A DNA stretch of 51,596 nt from Methylococcaceae bacterium (lineage in GTDB: Bacteria; Pseudomonadota; Gammaproteobacteria; Methylococcales; Methylococcaceae). The DNA lies in contig CADDYU010000010.1 in the NCBI GenBank assembly GCA_902810705.1, positions 1 to 51,596 of the forward strand, written 5' to 3'. Every line of letters begins with the position of its first letter. Position 1 is the first letter of the stretch. The position numbers and the translations under genes were made by a program. Below are positions 30,196-38,751 of the stretch, piece after piece. The notes beneath the pieces were generated by a model. It ran no database searches, was not told where the DNA came from, and worked only from the letters and a program-made list of their open reading frames with translations.

Positions 30196-30872
30196 CCGGC
30201 CTGCTCGCGAGCGTCGTCGATCTCGCCGAAGCCCGCCTCGCGGCGAAAGCCGGGGTCGATATCATTGATCTTAAGAACCCGGCGGCGGGCGCTCTGGGCG
30301 CCTTACCTGTCGAGGATGTGGCTTATATCGTCGAGACTTTGGGCGGTGAGCGCCCCATCAGCGCCACCATCGGCGACTTGCCCATGATACCAAGATTCGT
30401 GGTGCCGGCGGTCGAAGCCATGGCGGCCACTCGGGTGGATTACGTCAAGATTGGCTTCTTTCCGGGCGGCGATTGGACCGGAGTTCTCCGTGGCCTGAAA
30501 TCCTCGGTCAGACACGATGCCGCTCTGGTGGCGGTGCTGTTCGGGGATGCCGCGCCGGACCTTAGATGGCTTCCGGATCTGGCGGAGGCTGGCTTCAGGG
30601 GAGTGATGTTGGATACGGCGGACAAGACAAAAGGTCCCCTTTGCGCCGTCTGCGAACCGGGATTCCTCCGCGAGTTCGTGGCGCAGGCTCGCCGCCTGGG
30701 CCTTCTCTGTGGCCTGGCTGGATCGCTTCGGGCCGAATACGTTTCCTCTCTGCTGACGCTTCGGGCCGACTATCTCGGCTTTCGAAGTGCGTTATGTCGA
30801 GGAAATCGCAAGGGGAAGATCGAGCCGGATGCGGTGCGGCGTCTAGTTAAACTGGTGAAGGGCGAGAAATGA
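30192..30872 (+). CDS. mfnB: (5-formylfuran-3-yl)methyl phosphate synthase
   Basis: 226 residues, TIM barrel. MfnB condenses two glyceraldehyde-3-phosphate molecules to the furan precursor of methanofuran. The conserved GVDIIDLKNPAAGALGALP segment holds the Schiff-base lysine region near residue 28, and VDYVKIGFFPG near 85 a second conserved lysine. Presence in a bacterium points to a methanofuran-type formyl carrier used by the formyltransferase/hydrolase complex in methylotrophy. Its ATG overlaps the DUF447 stop (ATGA). Confidence 0.9.
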   Translation: MTGLLASVVDLAEARLAAKAGVDIIDLKNPAAGALGALPVEDVAYIVETLGGERPISATIGDLPMIPRFVVPAVEAMAATRVDYVKIGFFPGGDWTGVLRGLKSSVRHDAALVAVLFGDAAPDLRWLPDLAEAGFRGVMLDTADKTKGPLCAVCEPGFLREFVAQARRLGLLCGLAGSLRAEYVSSLLTLRADYLGFRSALCRGNRKGKIEPDAVRRLVKLVKGEK

Positions 30873-30955
30873 GGCGCGACGTGGACAAGGCCGCTTGAGC
30901 ATGGCACTAGGGGATTGTACGTGCGCCAAGCCTCCAGCCTTACAATAAGCGCGTA

Positions 30956-31462
30956 ATGAATCTTCGCCCAGCCACTATCGCCGACTTGGCCCTGCACAAC
31001 ATTGGGAGGAACAGCCTCATGAGATTGCCGCGGATCTTAACGATGATTGAGGCTGGGAGATTGAACTCAACCGCTCCCCCGACTGGCGGAGCTATGGGTG
31101 GCCGAGATCGACGGCCGCGCCGTCGGTTTTGTCCAGGCCATCGATCCCGCGCGTGAAGAGAGCCATTATTGGGGCGATGTTCCCGAGGCGCTTCGCGCCA
31201 TTGACATTTGGATTGAGGAAGAGGCCGATCTTGCAAAGGTTACGGAACGCGAATGATGGAGATCACGCTTGTTCGCTGTTTCGCCAATCCGACAGTGATG
31301 GCTGTACTCGTCGATCCACTGGTCAACAATACGCGTGCCCATCGGTTTTATGAGCGGCTGGGTTTTCAGCTTGTTGAACGCCAGCGTTTTAGCGACGACT
31401 GCTTTGTTTGCCGTCTGAATCGCACCGATTGGCACGCCTCAAAAAGCCTCTATAAAAAATAG
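30956..31462 (+). pseudogene. GNAT acetyltransferase remnant (aminoglycoside 6'-N-acetyltransferase-like)
   Basis: Three frames together give a GNAT protein: MNLRPATIADLAL at 30956, then (different frame) VAEIDGRAVGFVQAIDPAR and HYWGDVPEALRAIDIWI around 31100-31230, then from 31253 MMEITLVRCFANP, AVLVDPLVNNTRAHRFYERL and a C-terminus ending at 31462. The acetyl-CoA loop is broken: inserting one G at about 31238 restores KGYGTRMMEI. At least three frame breaks plus loss of part of the N-terminal third mean the gene is decayed. Intact relatives acetylate aminoglycosides or other amines. Confidence 0.75.
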
Positions 31463-31913
31463 CGCGCCATAAACGCTCCAAAACCATCCACCGTATCCGA
31501 GTTCCTGTGGGGGCGATCATGCCGGCGTGCGCGGCCCTAGGGCGAGGATAGGGCAAAAAAAACTCCGCGCAACGGCGGAGCTAACGAGCTCAAGGGGAGG
31601 TAAAACAAAGCTGGAAAAAATCGGCGCGGCACCTTTCATAACCGATCAGGCCCGCTCACGGAATTCGGAAGCTCGATTAAGCGAGCCGAAAAGGAGACCT
31701 CACCTCAAGAAAGGTGAAATCTCACTCGACCCTTCCGGCGCGCCTAAGGCTTAAACTTGGAACATAGTATGAAGGAAACGATGGAATAAGTTAAATCGGT
31801 CTTTTTATTTGTAAGATAATTTAAATCTTATGAGATATCCCCGCACGGCGGAATGCCGGAGCGGCGGCCTCGCGGTCGGATAGGCTAGCCGGGATGACGC
31901 CCTCGGGATTTTT
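31463..31913. other. Non-coding stretch holding the cox operon terminator
   Basis: No convincing gene. It contains the minus-strand terminator at 31555-31582, a TCACCT/AGGTGA hairpin near 31700, and an AT-rich palindrome TAAGAT...ATCTTA at 31812-31830. An open frame at 31527-31754 lacks a family-like sequence and a ribosome site. Confidence 0.5.
31555..31582 (-). terminator. Intrinsic terminator downstream of the xox-cox operon
   Basis: Read on the minus strand: AGCTCCGC, loop CGTTGC, GCGGAGTT, then a run of U (eight A on the plus strand at 31555-31562). Six GC-rich base pairs extend with a wobble pair and an A-U pair. It lies about 330 bases after the subunit III stop and is the first good terminator for that operon. 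Confidence 0.75.
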
Positions 31914-32519
31914 TCAATTCAGGCGGGGCGCGAGGTAGATCACCCCATAGAGAGGAATCCAGATCAGCACCACGAAATACCAATAGAAGGCATTGTCGCT
32001 GACGTCCGCGTAGCGCTTGCCTTCGAGAGGCCCCGTGAACATCAGGACCGCGAGCACGGCCGTATCCACGGCATCGGTGGCCAGATGCACGGTATGCAGG
32101 CCGAGCAGGGTCCAGACGGCGGAACCGTAGGCATTGGTATCCCAGCGGATGTTCAGCGCAGCGAATTCGAAACCGCGAAACACCAGAAAAGCTGCCGCGA
32201 ATGCCAGGCAAACGGGGAGGCCGATGCGGATTCTGTGCAAATCCCGCGCCTTGGCCGCCCGGTCCGTCCACCAATTGGGCCAAAGGCTCGCCAGCAACAC
32301 GCCGGTATTGATGGTGCCGTACAGCAAATCGGGCGGTTTCAATCCTCCAGGCGGCCAGGACCCCACGTTTCCGCGTATATAGAAATAAGCGAACGCGGCG
32401 AGCACGAACACCGTGCCTTCGATCGCCATGATGCCCAGCGTACCCCACCACATGAGGCTCTGCTTGCCGAAAGCGTAGGTCGGCAGGCGGGAAACGTCGA
32501 TGACGGGTTCGGCGCTCAT
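31914..32519 (-). CDS. Cytochrome c oxidase subunit III (caa3-type)
   Basis: 201 residues, about five membrane segments, short form. Subunit III stabilises the oxidase core in the inner membrane. Matches: LMWWGTLGIMAIEGTVFVLAA at the N-terminus, RGFEFAALNIRWDTNAYGS with the conserved Glu in the central helix, LLGLHTVHLATDAVDT, and YWYFVVLIWIPLYGVIYL at the end. It overlaps the subunit I stop by four bases and is last in the operon. Confidence 0.9.
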   Translation of the reverse strand: MSAEPVIDVSRLPTYAFGKQSLMWWGTLGIMAIEGTVFVLAAFAYFYIRGNVGSWPPGGLKPPDLLYGTINTGVLLASLWPNWWTDRAAKARDLHRIRIGLPVCLAFAAAFLVFRGFEFAALNIRWDTNAYGSAVWTLLGLHTVHLATDAVDTAVLAVLMFTGPLEGKRYADVSDNAFYWYFVVLIWIPLYGVIYLAPRLN

Positions 32520-34450
32520 GGCGGCACCTCCTCGGCAACCTCTTCCTCGGTTTCACGCTTTTTGGGCCAGAACCAGCCGATCAGCGCCGCGGCCACCGGA
32601 ATGCTGCCCCAAACCACCGCCCAGGGCGTAAAGATCGAACCCACGAACAGGGCGGCTAAGGCCAAAGCGCTGATCAAGGGCCAGAGCGAGGGACCGGGAA
32701 GCTCCTCCCGGTGATCGGGTTTCGCCTCGATCAGGGTTGTCACCAAGACCTCGCGGGTGGTATCGGATAGCCCCGCGACCACAGGAAGCCCCGTGGCCCT
32801 TTCCCAAAGAGGTTCCGGGCCCGCCACCACGGGTACTGGATGGAAGTTGTAGTCAGGCGGTGGCGAGGTCGTGGCCCACTCCAGGGTTCCCGCCGACCAG
32901 GGATTGTTCCCGACTAGCGCGCCACGGCGGCGGCACCACAGCACATTGCCGATGAACACCAATACGCTCGCCGCGATCAGCCCCGCGCCGATCGTGGCGA
33001 GCAGATTGAGACCGCCCCAGCCCATGGCCTCGGGATAGGTATAGACCCGGCGCGGCATGCCCTCCAATCCGAGTTGGTGCATGGGGAAGAAAGCCAGGTT
33101 GAAGCCGATGAAGAACAGCCAGAAATTCCAGCGACCGGCGGTTTCGTTCAAAAGCCGTCCGGTAATCTTCGGGAACCAGTAATAGAACGCGCCGAACAGC
33201 GGGAACACCGCGCCGCCGATGAGCACGTAATGCAGATGGGCGACCACGAAGAAAGTATCGTGCACCTGGGTGTCCAGGGAGATGGAGGCCAGCATCAACC
33301 CCGTCAGTCCGCCGAGGACCAGGATGAAGAAGAAGGCCAGCACGAACAGCAGCGGCGTCTTGAAGACGGGCCGCCCGGTCCAGAGGGTAGCGATCCAGCA
33401 ATACACCTGAAGCGCCGTGGGCAGGGCGATCAACATGCTCGCCACGGTGAAGAACATCTTGCCCGCATTCGGCACCATGGTGGCGAACATGTGGTGCACC
33501 CATAGCATGAAGCCGATGACCCCGGTGGCCACGAGGGCCGACACCATGACCGCATGGCCGAACACCGGCCGGCGCGAGAAGGTGGCGATGATCGAGGACA
33601 TCATCCCCAAGGCCGGGATGAAGATGATGTACACCTCGGGATGGCCGAAGAACCAAAACAGGTGCTGCCACAAGAGGGCATCGCCGCCTTCCGCCGGATT
33701 GAAAAAATGGGTGCCCACCAGCCGGTCCATGATCAAGGTGGTGCTCGCCAGAATGACGCCGGGCATGGCGAAGATGATCATGAAGGACATCACCACCATG
33801 GCCCAGGCCAGCAGGGGAACCCGCCCGAGCGACATGCCGACGGCCCGCTGCTTGAAGACGGTGGTGATGATCTCCACCGCGACGGCCAGCGCCGACACCT
33901 CGGTGAAGGTGATGGTTTGCGCCCAAAAGTCGGCCCGCTTGCCCGTCCCGTACTCCGGTCCCGCCAAGGGCACATAGCTGAACCAGCCCACATCCGGCCC
34001 GATGTTGAGCAAAAAGGCGCTGTACAGCATCAGCCCGCCGAAGAGGTAAATCCAATAGCTGAAGGCGTTGAGCCTCGGGAAGGCGATGTTGCGGGTGCCG
34101 ACCATCAACGGCACGAGATAGACGCCCATGGCCTCCATGATCGGCACGGCGAACAAGAACATCATCGTGGTGCCGTGCATGGTAAAGATCTGGTTGTAGA
34201 GATCGGGACCGAGCAGTCGGTTGTCCGGCTGGGCCAGTTGCAGCCGCATCAGCATCGCCAGGATTCCGCCGGCCAGAAAAAAGAAAAAGGCGGTGACGAT
34301 GAAGCGCTTGCCGATGAGCTTGTGATCCACCGTAGTCAGCCAGCCGTAGATTCCGGGCGGCGTGCTCCAGGTTTGCTCCAGCCGCTCCCGTTCGGCGGAG
34401 TGGCCGAGTGGTTCGAAATTCGTTGGGTCCATGGGCTGTCGCGCGCTCAT
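32516..34450 (-). CDS. ctaD: Cytochrome c oxidase subunit I (A1-type heme-copper oxidase)
   Basis: 644 residues, twelve core membrane helices plus a C-terminal extension with two further hydrophobic segments. It carries low-spin heme, high-spin heme and CuB and reduces O2 to water while pumping protons. Ligand motifs: TMHGTTMMFLF (low-spin heme His), FWFFGHPEVYI (CuB His, the D-channel Glu and the crosslinked Tyr), WVHHMFATM (CuB His pair) and FVVAHLHYVLIGG. The Glu in HPEVY marks subclass A1. Four-base overlaps with subunits II and III. Confidence 0.95.
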   Translation of the reverse strand: MSARQPMDPTNFEPLGHSAERERLEQTWSTPPGIYGWLTTVDHKLIGKRFIVTAFFFFLAGGILAMLMRLQLAQPDNRLLGPDLYNQIFTMHGTTMMFLFAVPIMEAMGVYLVPLMVGTRNIAFPRLNAFSYWIYLFGGLMLYSAFLLNIGPDVGWFSYVPLAGPEYGTGKRADFWAQTITFTEVSALAVAVEIITTVFKQRAVGMSLGRVPLLAWAMVVMSFMIIFAMPGVILASTTLIMDRLVGTHFFNPAEGGDALLWQHLFWFFGHPEVYIIFIPALGMMSSIIATFSRRPVFGHAVMVSALVATGVIGFMLWVHHMFATMVPNAGKMFFTVASMLIALPTALQVYCWIATLWTGRPVFKTPLLFVLAFFFILVLGGLTGLMLASISLDTQVHDTFFVVAHLHYVLIGGAVFPLFGAFYYWFPKITGRLLNETAGRWNFWLFFIGFNLAFFPMHQLGLEGMPRRVYTYPEAMGWGGLNLLATIGAGLIAASVLVFIGNVLWCRRRGALVGNNPWSAGTLEWATTSPPPDYNFHPVPVVAGPEPLWERATGLPVVAGLSDTTREVLVTTLIEAKPDHREELPGPSLWPLISALALAALFVGSIFTPWAVVWGSIPVAAALIGWFWPKKRETEEEVAEEVPP

Positions 34451-35478
34451 TCAAGGTTTCCGAGATAATCCAGCAGAGCCTGCAAATCCTCTTGATTCAG
34501 AAGACCGGAGGGTCCGTCTCCGCCAAGCCTCACGCTCTGAAGATGGGAGGGCATGTGGTTGCCGGGTTTGAGGCTTTGCGGGTCCACGATCCAGGCCGCC
34601 AGGGTGCTGGGATTATTGGCGAGGGTCGCCGCCGCCAGCGTCTTGCGGCCGGCCAGATGGGTCAGATCCGGCGCCGTCTTGCCGGATGCCTCGGTGCCCT
34701 GGATGGTGTGGCAGAGGGCGCAATCTCTGGACAGAAACACCTCCTGCCCACGCCGCTGTGATGGATTCGCCGGTGTCATTGCTGGAGCGCGCTGTTTTTC
34801 CAGCCAGGCGGCGAATTGGTCGGGTGGCTCCGCCACGACCAGAAAGCCCATATAGGCGTGCTGATAACCGCAAAATTCGGCGCACTGGCCCCGGAACACG
34901 CCGGCCCGATCCGCGCGGAAGTTCAGTGTCGCCTCGTGGCCCGGAATGAGATCCTGCTTGCCGGTTAGATTGGGCGCCCAGAAACTGTGAATGACGTCAT
35001 GGGATTTCAGGGTCAGCGCCACCGTCCTCCCCACCGGCACGTGAATCTCGTTGGCGGTGCTGGCCCGCCGGCTGGGGACGGGATCGATATACTGCACTTC
35101 CCACCACCACTGGTGCCCGATCACGTCTATGCTTAGGGCGTCTTGGGCGGTGAAGGACTCCAGCGCTTGATCGGTGGCAAAACTCCCCGCGATGAGGCCG
35201 AGCAAAATCACGCCAGTAACCGCCCCCAAGATCCCAACCACCCAGCCTCGGCTTCGTTCCAGTTTTGGCGAAGGCCGGAACTCTGGTTCCAGATCGCTTC
35301 GGCGGCGGCTATGGAAGAGCGCATAAAACATGGCCAGGACCACCAAGATCAAAGCCAGCGCGGAGACGGCGAAGATCAGCCACCAGTAAGCCTCGATCCG
35401 CGCCGCCTGCGGTCCGGCCGAATTCAGCGCGGATTGCGCGTTCCGCCAGGCGAAATGCGGGTCGCCGAACAGGCTCAC
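34447..35478 (-). CDS. Cytochrome c oxidase subunit II with fused cytochrome c domain (caa3-type)
   Basis: 343 residues. Two membrane helices (about 30-55 and 75-98), a periplasmic cupredoxin domain, and a C-terminal class I cytochrome c. The CuA site is complete: GQCAEFCGYQHAYMGF, with the first His expected in DVIHSFWAP. The c-type heme motif CALCH and axial Met in GNHMPSHLQ are present. The fused heme domain lets the oxidase take electrons directly from a periplasmic or lipoprotein cytochrome. It overlaps the upstream cytochrome gene by four bases. Confidence 0.94.
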   Translation of the reverse strand: MSLFGDPHFAWRNAQSALNSAGPQAARIEAYWWLIFAVSALALILVVLAMFYALFHSRRRSDLEPEFRPSPKLERSRGWVVGILGAVTGVILLGLIAGSFATDQALESFTAQDALSIDVIGHQWWWEVQYIDPVPSRRASTANEIHVPVGRTVALTLKSHDVIHSFWAPNLTGKQDLIPGHEATLNFRADRAGVFRGQCAEFCGYQHAYMGFLVVAEPPDQFAAWLEKQRAPAMTPANPSQRRGQEVFLSRDCALCHTIQGTEASGKTAPDLTHLAGRKTLAAATLANNPSTLAAWIVDPQSLKPGNHMPSHLQSVRLGGDGPSGLLNQEDLQALLDYLGNLE

Positions 35479-36017
35479 GGCGGACTTCCAGTCATCTTGG
35501 GTGACGGCTTTTCCATGGTTGTCGGGGGACTCTCGTTGCTCATGTGGTCGCTTCGGGCCGGCACGGCGTCCTTGGGCGTCAGGCCGCTCAGCGAGCGCAC
35601 ATAGGCGGCCAGTTGCCAGACCTGGTAATCGGGGATACGCCCGCCGAAGGCCGGCATCCCGTTGGGCCTACCCTGAATGATGGTGGCATGGATGTTTTGC
35701 GGCTCGCTGCCGTAAATCCATAGATCGTCCATCAACGGCGGACCGATGCCGCCGCCGCCATGGAAGTGGCAACCCGCGCAGTTGTACCAGGAGAAGAGGC
35801 GCTGGCCTTCCGAGATGGCGTAGGCATTCTCCTGATAGGCCGAATTTTCGGCGGCCGGCGGCGGACTTGACGGTCCGGGCCGGAGATCGCTGAGGCGGAG
35901 ACTTTCCACGGCCGAGGAAGTCGGCGGCGGCTCGACAAAGTTCCGTTCCTCCCGCTCGCAACCCGTGAGAGCCGCCGCGCCGAGCATCGCAATCCACACG
36001 CCGCGGAGAATTTTCAT
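35475..36017 (-). CDS. Cytochrome c lipoprotein, likely electron carrier between XoxF and oxidase
   Basis: 180 residues. The N-terminus MKILRGVWIAMLGAAALTGC is a lipoprotein signal with lipobox LTGC, so the mature protein should be membrane-anchored on the periplasmic side. One c-heme site, NCAGCHFHGGGGIGPPL, has its Met ligand in PNGMPAFGGRIPD. The 50 residues before the domain and the last 35 are low-complexity linkers. It takes the place that the soluble XoxG/cytochrome cL gene usually has beside xoxF, but is not an obvious XoxG homologue. Role inferred from position: accept electrons from XoxF and pass them to the CuA subunit. Confidence 0.8.
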   Translation of the reverse strand: MKILRGVWIAMLGAAALTGCEREERNFVEPPPTSSAVESLRLSDLRPGPSSPPPAAENSAYQENAYAISEGQRLFSWYNCAGCHFHGGGGIGPPLMDDLWIYGSEPQNIHATIIQGRPNGMPAFGGRIPDYQVWQLAAYVRSLSGLTPKDAVPARSDHMSNESPPTTMEKPSPKMTGSPP

Positions 36018-36910
36018 GGGCTGGCTCGCACGAAACGTTCCCCGACCCGCGGCACATTGTAGACCTCGAGAATGCGGCCGATTTCCGCCCGCCGGCGGGC
36101 CAGGGCCTGATCCAGAGCTTGCCGCAGGGTGTCATCGCCGCGTCGAACGCCTAGAGCGATGTCGAAGGCGAAGGGCACGCCGGCTTCGGCCTCCGGTTGC
36201 ACGGGAACGATGGCTAGCGGCGTTGGCCGACGTTTTGCGAAGTAAGCGGCGGCCGGCCCCCAGGCGACGGCCAGATCGATTTTGCCGCCGGCGACGGCGT
36301 CCACGATCGCCTGTGCTGGATTGCTACCGGCCGGGCCACTGAACAGGGTATAGCCGACCACGTTGCCGACGAGGCCGCGGCGGGCGAGCGCCGACGCAGG
36401 CGGCGTGCTCGCATCGCCGATGAGTTGCACTCCGATCTTGGCCGTGCGCAGCAGGGAGTCATCGAAAGAGCCGGAGGGCTGCCGGTGGTCCTTGCGGTAC
36501 ACGAAGACATACGTGGAGCGATAATAAGGCGCGGTGTTCAGGGTCATCTCGAAGCCGACCGGCACGCCCATCACCACGTCGCACCGTCCCGCGTTCAGGG
36601 TGTTGCGGATGAATCCACGCCGCGGCGCCCACCAGACATAGCTGAGTTGGGCGTGCAGATCCCTTCCCAGAAGCGCAGCGATTTTGTTCTCGAAACCCTC
36701 CAGCCGCCGGTTGGAAAAGGGAAGGTTGTTAGGGTCGGAGCAGACCCGGAGTTCTCGCGGCACAGCCCGTTCCGGAGCCGCCAAGGACTGCGTGGATATC
36801 CCCAAGAGGGTCAGTAAGAAGACGGCCGCCAGGGCCGATATCGGCTTTCCGTTCCGGCCGGACGGGCGGTCGGGGAGGCCGGGCGCAATCCTAAGGCAGC
36901 GCGAAGACAT
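36014..36910 (-). CDS. xoxJ: XoxJ/MoxJ-like periplasmic binding protein of PQQ dehydrogenase (TIGR03871 type)
   Basis: 298 residues. After an unusually long polar N-terminus comes a hydrophobic export segment (ISALAAVFLLTLLGISTQ, about 24-41) and AA-P cleavage. The mature part starts LRVCSDPNNLPFSNRRLEG and contains NTLNAGRCDVVMGVPVGFEM, the pattern of the quinoprotein-dehydrogenase-associated solute-binding family. XoxJ is required for XoxF activity, probably in maturation or PQQ loading. The only usable start is the ATG at 36910, inside xoxF, giving a 20-base overlap. It overlaps the cytochrome gene by four bases. Confidence 0.88.
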   Translation of the reverse strand: MSSRCLRIAPGLPDRPSGRNGKPISALAAVFLLTLLGISTQSLAAPERAVPRELRVCSDPNNLPFSNRRLEGFENKIAALLGRDLHAQLSYVWWAPRRGFIRNTLNAGRCDVVMGVPVGFEMTLNTAPYYRSTYVFVYRKDHRQPSGSFDDSLLRTAKIGVQLIGDASTPPASALARRGLVGNVVGYTLFSGPAGSNPAQAIVDAVAGGKIDLAVAWGPAAAYFAKRRPTPLAIVPVQPEAEAGVPFAFDIALGVRRGDDTLRQALDQALARRRAEIGRILEVYNVPRVGERFVRASP

Positions 36911-38726
36911 ACAGCATGCCTCCCTTGGCCGTGTGCTCCGGCAGATCCTTCATGGCATTGACGAAGCCCAAAGCGCCCGTGCCGTCGCGCGGGTCCAGCT
37001 GCCCCGCGACGATGGCCCCGGACCAGCCGCCGACCCCCGACAGGACGGCGACGTATTGCTTGCCATCGGGACCTCGGTAGCTGATGGGCTGGCCGATGAT
37101 TCCCGAGCCGCATTTGAACTGCCACAAGAGCTCGCCGGTCCGGGCGCTGACCGCCTTGAACCAGCCTTCCATGGTGCCGTAGAACACCAGATCGCCCGCC
37201 GTCGCCAGGGCCCCGCTCCAGACGGGGAAATTCTCCTTGATCTTCCAGACCGGTTTGGCCTGGACCGGGTCCCAAGCGGTGAACTCGCCGCGGTGGCCGC
37301 CGGGGCCCGCATACATGCGCACGTTGGCGCCCACATAGGGCGTGCCGGCGATGTAGTTGGCCTCCAAGCCCTCTTCGTCCATGCAGATATTTTGATGGGG
37401 GATATAGAGCCAGCCGGTCCTGGGCGACCAGGCCGACGGCTGCCAGTCCTTGCCACCCGGCGCCGCGGGACATATCTCCCGCACCACGCTTCCGGTACGG
37501 GGTTGTTTTTCCGCCACCTCGTGGGTCCGGCCGGTCTTGAGATCGACGCCCGAGGTAGTGGTGACATGGACGAAAGCCTCCGCCGACAGCACTTCCCCGG
37601 TCCCGCGATCCAGCACGTAAACGTAGCCGTTCCGTTCGGGGTGGACCAGCACCTTGCGCGGCTGCCCATGGATGGGAAGGTCGAGCAAAATGTTCTCGTT
37701 GATTCCGTCGTAGTCATAGAGATCGTGCGGGTTCCATTGGTAGAACCAGCGCGCCTGGCCGGTATCCGGATCGCGGGCGAACACCCCGGCGGTCCATTTG
37801 TTGTCGCCGGGACGAAGCTCGGGATTCCAGGGGCCGGGATTGGCGGTGCCGTAATAAATCAGATCCAATTGCGGATCGTAGGAAACAAAGCCCCAGACCG
37901 TGCCGCCGCCGATTTTCCAGGCGTCGGCCGGCCAGGAACTGACTCCCAAGTCAGTGCCTCGCTCCTGGGGGTAGAAAGGCTTGAACTCGGGCCCGATCAG
38001 CACGTCCTGGTCGGGCCCGGTGGAATAGGCCCGCCAAGCGATGCGGCCGGTGTTCGCGTCCAGCGCCGTGAGCCAGCCGCGCACGCCGAATTCGCCGCCG
38101 CTGTTCCCCACCAGCACCTTGTTCTTCACCACGAGGGGCGCCATGGTGACCGATTCGCCGAGATTGAGATTGCCGAGCCGGGTCTTCCAGAGTTCCTTGC
38201 CGGTCTTGGCATCGACCGCAATGGTTTGGCCGTCCAGAGTGTTGAAGAAGATTTTTCCATAGGCGTAGCTCGCCCCCCGGTTCACCACGTCGCAGCAGGC
38301 AAGACCTTGGCTCGCCGCGAGGGGTTTGGGCTCGTATTTCCACTTGAGCGGGGCGCCCGGCCGGGCGAGGTCGAGGGCGTAGAGAATGTTGGGGTAGGGC
38401 GTCACGAGGTAAAGGGTATCTCCCGTCACGAGAGGCGCCGCCTCGTGACCTCGCGTTACCCCGGTGGAAAAGGTAAAGCTTAAGCGAAGGTTCTTGACGT
38501 TGCTGGTGTTGATCTCGGCCAGGCTACTGTAACGGGAATTGGCGTAATCCCGAGCCGGCATCAGCCATTGGCCGTCGTCTTCGGAAGCCGTCGCCGGCAA
38601 AGCGGGCGATGTGGGGATTGACAGAGAAGGTTGAGATGGCCCGGCTATCCCGGGCTGAGCGATTGGAAGGGCAATGCTCAGCAAAAACGGGCGTAGAGGA
38701 AAACACATCCATGTCTTCCCTGGCAT
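36891..38726 (-). CDS. xoxF: Lanthanide-type PQQ-dependent methanol dehydrogenase
   Basis: 611 residues with a signal peptide (FLLSIALPIAQPGIAG). Oxidises methanol in the periplasm with PQQ, passing electrons to a cytochrome c. The vicinal disulfide pair is Cys144-Cys145. Predicted metal site: Glu212 (GGEFGVRG), Asn296 (TANPGPWN), catalytic Asp338 and Asp340 in DYDGINE. The second Asp two residues after the catalytic one is the XoxF hallmark for a rare-earth ion; calcium-type MxaF has Ala there. The offset to the Methylacidiphilum enzyme numbering is a constant 39-40. Start at 38726 is fixed by AGGAGG eight bases upstream. First gene of the six-gene operon. Confidence 0.94.
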   Translation of the reverse strand: MPGKTWMCFPLRPFLLSIALPIAQPGIAGPSQPSLSIPTSPALPATASEDDGQWLMPARDYANSRYSSLAEINTSNVKNLRLSFTFSTGVTRGHEAAPLVTGDTLYLVTPYPNILYALDLARPGAPLKWKYEPKPLAASQGLACCDVVNRGASYAYGKIFFNTLDGQTIAVDAKTGKELWKTRLGNLNLGESVTMAPLVVKNKVLVGNSGGEFGVRGWLTALDANTGRIAWRAYSTGPDQDVLIGPEFKPFYPQERGTDLGVSSWPADAWKIGGGTVWGFVSYDPQLDLIYYGTANPGPWNPELRPGDNKWTAGVFARDPDTGQARWFYQWNPHDLYDYDGINENILLDLPIHGQPRKVLVHPERNGYVYVLDRGTGEVLSAEAFVHVTTTSGVDLKTGRTHEVAEKQPRTGSVVREICPAAPGGKDWQPSAWSPRTGWLYIPHQNICMDEEGLEANYIAGTPYVGANVRMYAGPGGHRGEFTAWDPVQAKPVWKIKENFPVWSGALATAGDLVFYGTMEGWFKAVSARTGELLWQFKCGSGIIGQPISYRGPDGKQYVAVLSGVGGWSGAIVAGQLDPRDGTGALGFVNAMKDLPEHTAKGGMLYVFALP

Positions 38727-38734
38727 TCAGACCT

Positions 38735-38740
38735 CCTCCT
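38735..38740 (-). promoter_or_regulatory. Strong ribosome binding site of xoxF
   Basis: AGGAGG (minus strand, 38740-38735) is a perfect anti-16S match eight bases before the ATG. It chooses the first Met over a second Met six codons in. Confidence 0.8.
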
Positions 38741-38751
38741 GTTGAAGCTTG

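Noticed and set aside
31527-31754. 75-codon open frame after the GNAT remnant
   Set aside because: Overlaps the terminator hairpin and has no recognisable features.
32853-34454. 533-codon frame in another register of oxidase subunit I
   Set aside because: Composition is His/Arg/Gly-rich as expected of an out-of-frame reading; subunit I motifs are in the other frame.
36684-38483. 599-codon open frame on the plus strand opposite xoxF
   Set aside because: It mirrors codons of a clearly conserved GC-rich gene; no family motif or ribosome site.
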